A DNA stretch of 40,928 nt from Haplomitrium mnioides. Its lineage: Eukaryota > Marchantiophyta > Haplomitriopsida > Calobryales. Positions 8,030 to 17,795 of this stretch are shown in pieces (positions within the stretch are counted from its first letter, which is position 1; each line of letters opens with the position of its first letter). The stretch lies in assembly GCA_049999725.1 (NCBI GenBank), contig JBNGIS010016721.1:1-40928 (forward strand). Direction: 5' to 3'. The translations under genes were made by a program, and so were the position numbers. The notes under the pieces were generated by a model. That model saw nothing but the letters and a program-made list of their open reading frames with translations, searched no databases and was not told where the DNA came from.

Positions 8030-10690
8030 AGGTTTTTATCAGAGTCTACCAAACAAGTTTTTTGAGTTCTACAAGAGAGTGTTTGAGTGGTGTAATATCT
8101 AAGTTCTACAGAAGGTTTGTTCAAACCAAAACAACTGCTTTTTGGATTGAGTAATGCAATAACACAAATAAACATTCTAGCTTTCACATCATATAGGTCG
8201 GCAAATTTGTGCCCGTATATGGTGTTATGTGAAAGAGTCCCTTCTTGCGACTAAGTGCTCCATCATAGATTGCTCGATATATGGAAAGTATATGTTCTAC
8301 TTGAACATCTTCCTCTATCTATTGAGCATCAATTAAGAACCTAGATGAGCATTTTGAGAATTATTACAAGTACTTGCCGGTTGTGAAGGTAGAAAGGTGA
8401 ATTTTGCTTTGAGTCCTCATTTTTTTCTTTCAAGAACGTAAGCCGCAATCTCTTGTTGGGAAAGAAAAAAAGTCATTCCACCATTAAATATCGGAATCTG
8501 TAAAGAACTTATAGTAGTTCTCACTTATATTGTCTCTTATTGCAAAGACCACTTTCTCTACTTCAACTTCCCTTTCTTCCTTTTGAGATCATTTGATTTC
8601 AAAATATGCATTAAGAGGAATCAACATTGAACTTAAAATTTCTCTGTCCACTTCAGGTAGGAACTTGAGTTGACAAATACCATCCCAAGGTAACCAAAAT
8701 TCATCTGTTGAAAATTGTTTGCTCCAAATCTTTGCATTCGAATCACTCAGCTTGAACTTGAATTGTTGATTAAAGGTAACATCATGTGTTCTTTAAACCA
8801 GAGAGGGACGTTGTTATAGAAACAATTTAAAATCCCAAGTTTCTATCAAAAAAGTTATGTGAGGTTTAGGATTATAAGATAAATATAACGCATTGCTAAG
8901 ACTCGTAATCGTAAAAGCTTTGACATGTTTCAAGTGTTTCAAGAATTTGTTGAACATTTGATCAATTTGATCATGAGTATGGCCAACCATAAGAAATACT
9001 ACCTTGAATGTTTTGGAAAACATTCTTAGCAATAAGAAGACTAAGATATTCAAATAAGATAGAATTCTTATTCTCTCATGTCAAATTGTCCAACTGAAGT
9101 TACACAGTTGGAGGCAGCGACCCTTCAAAGTCACATAATACTCTATTGAGCACTATAACTATCAAATTGGAGTCACTTTTCAAGTTTCTATAGGCTAAAA
9201 AGACCCTTGAAGAAAGAACATGATTGAATATTAAGGCACCAACAACATGCACACCCACAAAACAATATTTGTCAATGTTTTTTTGTGGTGAAGGCTAGAG
9301 TGAAATGGTTGTTTTCTTTTGAACCATTCTATCCTTCACGATTCCCAAGTATTTTTCACCATCGGCATCACATTTTCTTTGATGGTTTGCAAGTTTGTTC
9401 TTTCTTTCATTTGTTGGTCACAATAAAGAAACAATTGACAATTATATTTGACTACATCATCACAAAACACCAAAGATATAAAAGTAGCTCAGTAAAACAT
9501 GTCTTCTTTTGAATTTCAAAATATAACATTAGGCGCTGAAAATATTCAAATCAGCTCTAACAAATGTTTGGATTAGTAGAGGTGAAAAATTTTAAAAATT
9601 AAAAATAAATACTAGTTAATTTAAGTATAGTAGAATCTGAATAACATTCACAAGAAGTACTTATCTTTGACTTGAAATAAGAAAAAGTTTCAAAAGGAGA
9701 AAAACAAGATTTGCACACAATGGGTCACAAACTAAAACTTCAATTTCAAAGCTAGCTTGGACTCTATGTTTGCATAGGATTTTAGAAAACAATAATTGAT
9801 CATATGTAAGCATAGGACCAAAAGCAACAACATCAATATCTTGGTTTGTTTTAACTATTGTTGCGACTTGATTTGAAAGAAATAAGAACAAAATCTATAC
9901 GTGTGTAGGATTTGAAAACAACATAAACAATTCTTGATATTGTTTATCTAACAATGGGTTTTGGATTCAAAGCAACAATAGCAAAACCCGGTGCAAGACT
10001 AAGGTCACATCCAATAATGAGAACAATTTTCTTGCTTTATTTGACTCTCAACGTGCTTTGGATTCAAACTAAAAGCAATATACTCTATGTAAGCATAGAG
10101 TTTGTCCTCACAACTTCATTTGCTAAGGTTTATTTGACTCAAACCTTATTTGTAAAACAACTGAACATAACCATATCTTGTTGGACTAAGTTGAGAAATA
10201 ATAACATCTCTCAAACAAAGCTTTGTTTCTTATAAAAAGAGTATCATAGTACTGTAGGTTTCAAAAGAGTAGAAATTTGTTACCTTTGTTGGACTCTAAC
10301 ACAGGTTTTTCTTGCAATGATTTTATTTCTTTGCAGGTTTTTCAAACAACAAATCTTTTGCATTTTGGAATTTTAACATTTGGAAAATGAGTTCTCTAAT
10401 GTTTTGTAAGACCAAAAAAAACTAAGAATACAACCGAGATCTTTCTCTTTCAAATAAGTTGTGTAGTAGTGATAAACATTCCATTTTGTAAAATTATTGG
10501 ATAAGTTGTAAACTTTGTGAGCGGTCATTCTCTCAGAGTGTCCTTAAAAAAAACTATCCATCCATTCATGCATGAATACTTCCTTAGCATATAGTTCTCT
10601 ATTTCCAAAAACGCCTCTAGGATCTGCATTTTTGAGATTTTGAATCCTTTGGATTCTATCATTCCCTACTCATAATATGAGGGTGATACT
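8030..10690 (-). pseudogene. GHTHDQID (DUF7869-like) transposase-type gene, copy 1
   Basis: Minus-strand gene, broken by stops. Reading it 5' to 3': a region near 10560 with WM..C.FFKD-like residues; HFPNVKIPKCKRF at about 10370; then QLDN, a stop where a charged residue or Trp stood, and ENKNSIL at 9055-9100; VFLMVGHTHDQIDQMF, with VGHTHDQID at 8961-8987; then TFLIETWDFKLF near 8820; and a C-terminal FICVIALLNPKSS part near 8140. The DN..ENKN and GHTH(D/E).ID motifs mark a family found in many eukaryotic repeats that I recall as DUF7869-like, with an RNase H-like layout of acids. A transposase role is inferred from its place inside TIRs. Confidence 0.62.
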
Positions 10691-10734
10691 AAGAACACTT
10701 TTTCCATTCAATAAAAGCTTTATATTGCTAAGGA

Positions 10735-11055
10735 CTCTATGCGCACATGGACCATGTGAGCATGGACTCTTTAATCCTGGGTGCATGGACTCTTTAGTCC
10801 TTGCTCACAGGGACTTCCGAGTCCATATGCGCATGGACTTAGGAGTCTGAGTGCATATGAGCTTAGGTGTTCAAATGCATAGAGACATGGAGTCCTTGCG
10901 CTTGGACTCGAGAGTCTAGGCGTGCATGGACTAGGGAGTCTAAGCGCAAGGACTCAGGAGTCCATCTGCGCATGGACTAAGGAGTCCTTACGCTTTGGAG
11001 TCCTTTGTCCATATGCACATGGACTCCCAAGTCCATGCTAGCATAGAGTCTACAC
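10735..11055. repeat. Palindromic 23-24 bp tandem array 1
   Basis: About 13 degenerate units. Each joins a GGACT..AGTCC palindrome to an ATGCGCAT or ATGCACAT palindrome, for example TGCGCATGGACT followed by AGGAGTCC. It lies between the divergent genes of copy 1, close to the likely start of the plus-strand gene. Confidence 0.85.
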
Positions 11056-12600
11056 TACATGTGGAAACAATTTGAGTCCCTTATTGTACTTATGAAAAAA
11101 TTTTGTATTAAGTCGTTGACCATTTCTTATTTCATGTTTTCAATTTTCTCAATATTTGTTAGACTTTGTCAATGCTTACCCGAATTCAAAGAGGGTAGAA
11201 TGGGACTTCATCAAGTTTTCCCTGAGTTTGAAAATATTGAAAGTGAAGCAAGACCCTCACATGCAACAACTTGTGCCACATCTAAGTGTGGTGACCATGA
11301 CAGTGGCAGCAATAGGTGGACCCTCTACTGCCAAGAAAAGAAAGAAGATGGAGCCAACCAAAGCTCTGAAAAAGAAGAAACATGCCTTACAAAAGAAGAA
11401 GCATGTCCTCCCACTCCTTGTTGAGGTTGAGCCAGTTCCTTCCCCATCTTCCAACTAGTTCTTCTTTGGTAGCCTCTTCATCTTCCACTCCTAGTAGCTC
11501 AGAGGAGGAAGTTCAGCCAGAGCCGATGCAAGCTCCAACATCAAGATCAAAGAGAGTCACACAAAGGGCTCTAGACGTTTCAGGAAATAGAGCAAGTGGA
11601 TCCTCAGACAGTGTCTAAGGAGGACAATAAAAAGATTAGAGAATCTACAATTCAGCTGTATAGAGTCCAAGAGGAATCGATCACAATTCAGTTGGAAAAT
11701 TCAAACCTTCCAAAACCTGGAATGGATAACTAGGGGCTATATTGAAGGTTGAATGAGGATGTTGTCAAGCTTTTAGCACAGAGAATGCTCACAAACAAGT
11801 ATACCCACTCTTTTTTCATTATAGTTGGGGACTCAAAGTGTGGGTTAAAGATAAGTTAAAGTTCAATATCAAAAACCCTCACAAGCACAGATACGAGATT
11901 GCAAGAGGCAATCATAGTGTTGCTGCAAGGCAGCATTTAATTACAAAATATGGAGCCGAAAATACCATGCTTTTTCTTTGCAATTGTTATGTGTATGTAT
12001 GGCTTATACTAATAGAATCGTGCATCTTTGCAACTGATGAAAATTACGACCAACACTATATGTTGGAAATGACTTCAATTCAAAAGGTCAAGTATTGGCA
12101 TCATAGATATATGGAGAGTGGGATGGTGTCATCGTAGAAATTGAAAATAGAATTGGTGTTGGAGACTTTGGAAATCAAGCCAAAGTCTACTCTTGAGAAG
12201 ACTGCTACATCTCAAGACAATTGGTTCTAGCTTGCGTTCTGAAGTAGAGAGCTATGGGAGTTACAGTACATCATATTTTTGATGTGGGAAAAAATCAAGT
12301 GAAGGCAAAGGTTCTTTTAGAATCGAGGACATGAAGTAGACACCGTGGAGGTCTCTTCAAGGTCTTCCTAAAAAAAATAAAAATGTTAGTTTTGAAATGG
12401 GTAGAAGCCATAGAGCTTTCAATTGAAGAAATGTCTCACGAACTTGGAAGACATAAAGTTTTGGTGATAATAGTGAAATATTTTTGCTCGCAGATATACT
12501 ACAACTCCTAAGAGGAGGCAAGGATGGAGTATCTCATCCACACAAAGGAGTCTAAGATGTCCTCTTTCTACTCAACCTTTGAGAAATTGTTGGCAAGTTT
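11056..12600 (+). pseudogene. 5' exons of the methyltransferase gene (or a separate gene), copy 1
   Basis: Plus-strand coding remnants that also occur in copy 2. In order: 11156-11458 open, ending in a Lys-rich stretch (KALKKKKHALQKKKHVL); 11460-11618, a Ser- and Glu-rich acidic stretch (SSSEEEVQPEPM) then basic SRSKRVTQRALD; 12150-12300 with SQDNWF and MWEK; 12380-12600 with VEAIELSIEEMSHELGRHKV and KMSSFYSTFEKLL. The last two blocks are conserved in copy 2 (19800-20290), which argues for real exons. No known domain recognised. The Lys/Ser/Glu-rich part suggests a disordered nuclear N-terminus. The link to the methyltransferase exon through an intron is inferred. Confidence 0.5.
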
Positions 12601-12799
12601 TTTTTCCCTTTCTTCAATTGTGTTTCAAGAGTTTGTTGAGTTTTTTTAAAGTTGATCTAGCCTCGACGTGCAGGGACTTGAGAGTCTATACGTGCATGGA
12701 CTTAAGAGTCCATGCTCACATGGACCCATGTTCTTTTTTAAAGTCAAGTTCTTTGTTTTTGTTTTCTCCTCTTATTTTTCCTCCGTGTTGTGTACAAGG
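12601..12799 (+). other. Putative intron with palindromic units, copy 1
   Basis: Lies between the FEKLL block and the methyltransferase exon. The expected donor is GCAAGT here (GTAAGT in copy 2), and the acceptor region is pyrimidine-rich and ends ACAAG before GTGACAAAATG. Three palindromic units sit at 12660-12730. Confidence 0.45.
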
Positions 12800-13335
12800 T
12801 GACAAAATGTTTAAACAATAGCTTGCTAAAAAAATGACCGTCGCTATGAAAGGGCAAAAGACATTTGGGGTTGAAGAAGCCCATGAAGATCAAGACCACG
12901 CCCCAACACTTGTTTCAACTCTGCTTTACTTTCAGAAAGCCATAGAGTGGAAGGCAAGGCAACAAAATGATGTTGTTGTCCTTCCAATTGAAGGAGGGCT
13001 TGAAGAGCAAGACGAGGACTTATTGTCCTATGTTGATAGACCCAATGTGGAGTTTTATCAAGTCCAACGCTCGACAATTGAAGGGCTTGGTGAAATCCCA
13101 AATTTTTACTTTAACAATTGTTGATATTCCTTATGGGTCTAACCTAAAGAAATGCAAGCATAACGACTTTGAGCCCTTCACAAAAGACAACATTTTATGC
13201 ATGGTTTTTACTTTTACAGCTGCTAGGACTTTTGATTTTTGGTCTTTCAATATAATTCATTCTTCCCAACAATTTGGCATTGTAGAAGATGCTCTTTTGA
13301 AAGTTTGATGTGCCATCTACCACAACATTTGGTAA
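12800..13335 (+). pseudogene. Permuted DNA amino-methyltransferase, copy 1 (N-terminal half)
   Basis: First half of a beta-class SAM-dependent amino-methyltransferase, which would transfer methyl groups to adenine N6 or cytosine N4. An N-terminal EEAHEDQDHAP and EGGLEEQDEDLLSYVDRPNV region is followed, after a 12-13 base deletion that shifts the frame, by LTIVDIPYGSN. There DIPY (13123-13134) stands where catalytic motif IV (D/N/S-P-P-Y) belongs. The next part is FDFWSFNIIHSSQQFGIVEDAL, matching the fold after motif IV. A GTAAGT donor follows at 13332. The C-terminal SAM-binding half is missing: an estimated 870 bp are deleted near 13424 compared with copy 3. Confidence 0.72.
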
Positions 13336-13498
13336 GTTTTGTTTTGATTTTTTAAATATTTTAGTTTATCTTGTTTACTTTTCTTTTACTTTCTTTGCAA
13401 TGTCTCATTTGTTTTTTATTACAATTTTTCTTGAATCGTGAGTTTTTGGTGTTTTTCTTAGCTTCTCATTAAATTTATTACAATCTTCAATAACGATA
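13336..13498 (+). other. Intron remnant joined to 3' flank by deletion, copy 1
   Basis: 13332-13424 matches the intron of copy 3 (32787-32884). From about 13425 the sequence jumps to match 33755-33828 of copy 3, beyond the end of the gene. Confidence 0.65.
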
Positions 13499-13598
13499 NN
13501 NNNNNNNNNNNNNNNNNNNNNNNNNNNNNNNNNNNNNNNNNNNNNNNNNNNNNNNNNNNNNNNNNNNNNNNNNNNNNNNNNNNNNNNNNNNNNNNNNN
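13499..13598. other. Assembly gap of 100 N
   Basis: Exactly 100 N, a placeholder length. Its flanks match copy 3 at 33828 and 34176, so about 347 bp (33829-34175) is the expected homologous content. Confidence 0.95.
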
Positions 13599-13857
13599 TG
13601 ACTATATAACTTTACTATGTTTTTTCAATATTCTATCGTATTTGTTTATCTTACCATAATATAATATTTTTGTTTTTACTTTTTTTACTAAACATTGAAT
13701 GTCAAAGTTTACCAAAATACAATAGTTATCTGAATAAAGCAATTTTCAGGTTTAAATTTGTTTTTTTGATGAAACTTTTTGTAGTTATCAAAAAATGGTA
13801 TTTTTAAAGCAAAATTTTTAAAAAACAAATCTTGCAATGCAAAATAAAATAAGAACT
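13599..13857. other. Copy 1 right subterminal non-coding region
   Basis: AT-rich; matches 34176-34447 of copy 3 along its length. No gene. Confidence 0.75.
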
Positions 13858-13891
13858 TAGTAGCATCTCATGATTAAAAATAGTGGTTGTT
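13858..13891 (-). repeat. Terminal inverted repeat, copy 1 right
   Basis: The reverse complement starts AACAACCACTATTTTTAATC and contains GCTACT at the same offset as the other ends. Confidence 0.8.
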
Positions 13892-13895
13892 TATT
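13892..13895. repeat. Target-site duplication of TIR copy 1, right (TATT)
   Basis: Matches 7305-7308; the LTR sequence continues directly after it. Confidence 0.8.
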
Positions 13896-13950
13896 AGAGT
13901 TATCTTAGAGTTGTTACTCGTTTGGAAGCTCGTCTTTGAGTTCTTTTATA
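13896..13950 (+). repeat. Element A 3' LTR, second part
   Basis: AGAGTT..TTACTCGTTTGGA..TTTGAGTTCTTTTATA matches the last 55 bases of the LTR as seen reverse-complemented in 2615-2670; the terminal TACA is now TATA. Confidence 0.8.
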
Positions 13951-14472
13951 TTAGTGGAATAGATTATCAAATAGTAGTAGAGTAGAGTATGTAAAGTTAT
14001 GATGGTATATACAAACAAACATATGTGTAGAAGTCTGTTTAAGATCAACTAGAACAATAAATAAGAGCATGCAAGTCAAATTGGAAGATGGAGTGGTTAT
14101 ATATCTAAAACCAAATATTGTTGGAGTTTGAAGATGAATTTAGAGATGTTTAATTTCTTGTTAGAAAAGATCAATATTTTTAATTACTATCTAAATTCAT
14201 TATAAGCTATATATGGAGCCCTTTATATTCTTGGAAAATATTATATAGGTATAGAGTTAAAATGTTACTAGTAATTAAAATATTAAAACAAAAGATTTGT
14301 TGTAGCTCAAATATACTATTTTAAATTTATTATATAATAGTTGAGTGAAATGTAAGGCATAATTCTAAAAATAATATGGTGTATGCAAATTAGATTAGTA
14401 AAGATTAAATATTTTCTAAGAATTATTGAAGAAAAACTCTAAAATAAAGAACATTTGATGTTAGTTAACTCT
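13951..14472. other. Unassigned AT-rich stretch between elements
   Basis: No open frame, domain or repeat recognised. It ends in CTCT (14469-14472), a possible left target duplication of TIR copy 2. Confidence 0.6.
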
Positions 14473-14506
14473 AACAACAACTATTACAAATTATAAACAC
14501 ACCACT
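14473..14506 (+). repeat. Terminal inverted repeat, copy 2 left
   Basis: The most diverged left end. It is followed by CACTCAAAACATGAAC, shared with copies 1 and 3. Confidence 0.65.
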
Positions 14507-15129
14507 CAAAACATGAACTATTTTTGGTTCAAAGCAACAAAAAAACTAGGGTAGTTTTCCAAAAACAATCCAAAAGTTTTTTTACTTGATTTTTTGCATT
14601 TTCAAAAAGGTAGTTTGATGTAAATGAAATATTCATATGTATATTGTAAGGAAAGTCTAAATTTTGTAAAAATATTGAAAAGACCTAATTCAATCAAAAG
14701 ACTAGCAATTGTGTTTTTTTTCATGTAAACTTGTATTATGACTGGAAAATATTCCAACGGTGCAAATTTTCACCAATTTTCAAAACTAATATATTTTCAA
14801 ATTAAACTTGTAGTTTATAATTCATACATGTATAGATGTGTTACCACTATTAATTAATTATATGAAAAATAAACAGAAATTTTGTGGTAGAACCTAAGCA
14901 TGCGAAGGCTTGGGGGTATCGGCTCGGAACCCATAGGCACACAAGACTTATCAGCCCAAACTTGCAAGAGGCTTCAAGCTTTGCTTCAAATTTCATGCGT
15001 ATATGAGGTTTTGACTTGCATTTTGAAGTCCAACAACAAATTAAACATTTTCCTTTGGTGGATGTTATTTTCTCTAAAAAACTATTGTCCAATAAACACA
15101 TCCTCATTCTCACAAGCATATAACTAAAC
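14507..15129. other. Copy 2 left subterminal region
   Basis: AT-rich up to about 14880. Then 14890-15060 carries the GAGGTTTTGACTTGCA stretch shared with copy 3 near 30200, and GCATGCG- and CATGCGTATATGAG-type decayed palindromic units. No gene recognised. Confidence 0.5.
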
Positions 15130-17160
15130 ACATAATTGTTTTGGGTTTGGAGTTTACTCCCCATCAAATAACAAAACTTTGAAGTCTTTTACAGTCCAAA
15201 AACGTCTAATCTTTGGGTCGAGTGATGTAGTGACACAAATGAGCATTTTGGCTTTCACTACATAAATGTTGCCAAATTTGTGATTGTACCTTGTTTGATG
15301 TATAAGAGATCTTTCTCTTGACCTAGAGTCTTCATTATATATTGCTTGATGTAAACAAAATATATGTTTGATTGAAGCTTCATCCTCTTGCTGTTGAAAT
15401 CAACTTGAAAAGGTACACCAAGGTTTTGAAAATCAATGCACAAGATTGTAGATTGTCATGTTGAAAACATCAGTTCTCTTTTGAGTCATCTTTGCTAGCC
15501 TTCAATGATGTATGTTGCAATCTTGTTGGGCAAGAGAAAACTAATTTCTTCACTAAATGTCAGAATCTATAAAGAACTTATAACAATTCTTATTTATGTT
15601 ATCGTTAATCGCAAAGACTACTTTGTCTACATCAACTTCTCTTGCTTGTTTTTGAGATTGCTTGATTTTAGAACAAGCCTTTAATAGGATCAACATTTTA
15701 CTCAAAATTTCCCCATCCGCTTTTGGTAGAATTTGAGATGTCAAACACCATTTGAGGGCAACCAAAATTCATATATTGAAAATTGTTTGCTCTAAATCTT
15801 TGCATTAGAATCACTCTCAACTAGAACTTGAATTGTTGATCAAAAGTTATTTCATTAATCTTTATAGCCAATTAGAGAGGTTTTTGTTGAAACAACTTGA
15901 AATCCCAAACCTCTCGTAGAAGAGTTACTTATGGTTTTGGATTATAAAACAACTATAATACATTGTAAGACTAGTAAGTGTAAAAGCCTTCACACATTCC
16001 AAATGTTTTGAGAATCTTCTAAACATTTGATCATTTTGATCATGGGTATAGCTAAGAAATCCTACTTTGATTTTTTAAAAGATATTCTTAGTAATCAAGA
16101 GACTAAGATATCCAAACAGTATAGAATTCTTATACTCTTATGTTACACTATTGAGATGAAGACACAAAGTAAGAGTTAGCACACTTTGAAAGTCACATAA
16201 TATTTTGTTCAATTTTGTAATTGTTAAGTTGGAGTCACTACTCAAGTTTCCATAGGTTAAGAATACCCTCGAAGAAAGAGTTTGATTGAAAATTAAAGTG
16301 GCAACAATGGGCACACCTTCCAAATAGTATTTGTTAATATTCTTTAGCGGTGATAGCCAATGAAAATTATTGTACTCTTTTGATCCATACTATCAATCAC
16401 AATGTGCAAATACTTTAGACTATCATCATAGCATTTTCTTTGATGGTTTGCAAGTTTTGTGTTTTCTTTCATTTGTTGGTCATGGATACAAATGCATACA
16501 TGGTGTCTATTGTGTCAAATGGAATACAAACCACAACTTATAGTTTCAAATAATATCATAAAAAAGAGGGAAAAAAATTGTTGCACATGTAGAGTTTCAT
16601 GCACAAAGGGTAACAAACAACAATACTAAGTTTGCAATAACATTAGAAGAAAAAAAGATAAGGATATCTTGTGCAGATGGAGTCTCATATTAAAAAATGA
16701 ACTTAAAATAATGTATTAAAAATTTTGATAATACAAGAACACATCTTAAACAGCAAAATCCAAAAATTCTGTTCACTTTTGTGAGACCCCAAAATAGATC
16801 TCTCTTGCAATAATTTTGTCTCTTTATATGTTTACAAACAAAAAATCTATTGTCTTTAGAAATTTTGACATTTGGAAAGTGTGTTTTCCAATGCTTTGTA
16901 AAACTAGAGAAACTTAAAATGCAATCAAGATTCTTTTCTTTCAAATAAGCTGTATAGTAATCACAAACTTCTCATTTGGCAAAATTGTTGGGCAGATTAT
17001 ATATTGTGTAAGTCGGCACTCTCTCGCAATGTCTTTGAAAAAACATTTCCATCCATTCATATGCAAATACCCTTCTAGCAAATAAATCTCTCTTTCTAAA
17101 AGATCTTCCAAGATCTTTATTTTTTAGTTCTTTGGATTTTATAACTCTCTATAGATGATA
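15130..17160 (-). pseudogene. GHTHDQID (DUF7869-like) transposase-type gene, copy 2
   Basis: Minus strand, broken by stops but the longest copy. 5' to 3': an MDGN.F-like start near 17050 and LPN-like residues; 16690-16944 open with SFTKHWKTHFPNVKI and KDNRFFVCKH; 16138-16323 open with GVPIVATLIFNQTLSSRVF and SDSNLTITKLNKILCDFQS; an EYKNSIL segment at about 16115-16165 (ENKNSIL in copy 1); SYTHDQND at 16030-16053 in place of GHTHDQID; YNPKP and VWDFKLFQ at 15880-15960; QQFKF at about 15840; and a C-terminal part near 15250-15140. The block order agrees with copies 1 and 3. The altered GHTH motif shows loss of function. Confidence 0.6.
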
Positions 17161-17352
17161 TTAACTTGAATATTGTCTTATATACAATAGTACAACTAGA
17201 CAAAGTAAATCAATTAGATAACTTTGAATGTTTTCTTGGTGTTCTCCACTATAATGTGATATCTCAACTTTTGGAGTATACTTTTTAGAGCAAGGCAAGC
17301 AAAATTCAGTGTTGAGAGAACTCAACCAAGTCAAAAACAACATCCTCACCAA
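17161..17352 (-). pseudogene. Upstream coding scrap of the copy 2 transposase-type gene
   Basis: Open minus-strand stretch with NTEFCLPCSKKYTPKVEISH and SGEHQEN. The CxxC and charged content look exon-like, and it lies directly upstream of the GHTH gene in the same direction. No domain recognised and no second copy in this window. Confidence 0.3.
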
Positions 17353-17363
17353 AATCTTGAATA

Positions 17364-17795
17364 TTAAGTAGTTTTCTCTACAGTTATTGGAGCATGTGTT
17401 GATAATTCCAAAGAAATAGTTTTTGATATGGAATCATTCCCCAAACTTTCCTCTGTTAATTTGATGAGTTTTTTTGCTTTTCCAAATCTTGTTGCAGTCA
17501 TGGTTTCCACTCTAACTTGAATAGAAGTAACTATTTGATTGCAAGTTACTAAATAGAGAATCACTTCGTAATCAAAGTTGAATAGGTATTGTAATTCCAT
17601 ACTTAGAGTAGAAGAAAAAAACACATTGTTATCTTGGATTTCATCATTGTCATTAGTTATTGACAAAGACACGCTACCAACATTCTCAACTTCTTGTTGT
17701 GATTGCAATTGAATACTCTTTGATGTATTACTCATGTACTTCTTTTCCTTTGGACGAGCTCTAGTTCTAGTATTGAAGTCCATTTGGAGAATCAA
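17364..17795 (-). pseudogene. 143-residue open frame, possible N-terminus of the copy 2 transposase-type gene
   Basis: The longest uninterrupted frame in the window, from ATG at 17795. The N-terminus is basic (FNTRTRARPKEKKYM), followed by a Gln/Ser-rich stretch and acidic NDNDEIQDN, then a hydrophobic segment LFNFDYEVILYLVTC, then VRVETMTATRFGKAKKLIKL. It sits upstream of and in the same direction as the GHTH gene, inside copy 2, and copies 1 and 3 lack the region. It could be a first exon or a separate small gene. No family recognised. Confidence 0.35.

Larger units (their letters stand above)
7309..13891. mobile_element. TIR DNA element with transposase-like and methyltransferase genes, copy 1
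   Basis: About 6.6 kb, counting the 100-N gap. Inverted ends: the left starts AACAACCACTAATTTGAAC and the right, reverse-complemented, starts AACAACCACTATTTTTAATC. It splits a gypsy LTR cleanly with a 4-bp TATT duplication. Inside, on the minus strand, is the GHTHDQID gene (about 8030-10690); on the plus strand are the 5' exons (11056-12600) and the first half of the methyltransferase (12800-13335). An array of palindromic 23-24 bp units separates the two genes. The SAM-binding half of the methyltransferase is deleted. It matches copies 2 and 3 over all these parts. Confidence 0.85.
1..13950 (+). mobile_element. Ty3/gypsy chromovirus A, 5'-incomplete and interrupted
   Basis: Decayed LTR retrotransposon read in the order gag zinc knuckle, protease, RT, RNase H, integrase, chromodomain, polypurine tract, 3' LTR. 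The RT-RNase H-integrase order and the chromodomain identify the chromovirus branch of Ty3/gypsy. Its 5' LTR and most of gag lie before the window. It is split twice: by nested element B (2615-5717) in the integrase zinc finger and by TIR copy 1 (7309-13891) inside its 3' LTR. Many stops sit at former Arg, Gln and Trp codons, as expected for long-silenced, methylated DNA. It is inactive. Confidence 0.9.

Noticed and set aside
10735-11055. CRISPR-like repeat array
   Set aside because: Units are contiguous and degenerate with no unique spacers, and the context is eukaryotic transposon DNA.
11257-11454. Minus-strand frame with FFFCKACFFFF-type sequence
   Set aside because: Antisense of the Lys-rich plus-strand stretch that is shared with the real exon; simple composition only.
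12844-13101. Minus-strand 85-residue frame opposite the copy 1 methyltransferase
   Set aside because: Shadow of the plus-strand exon; homology to copies 2 and 3 and motif content lie on the plus strand.
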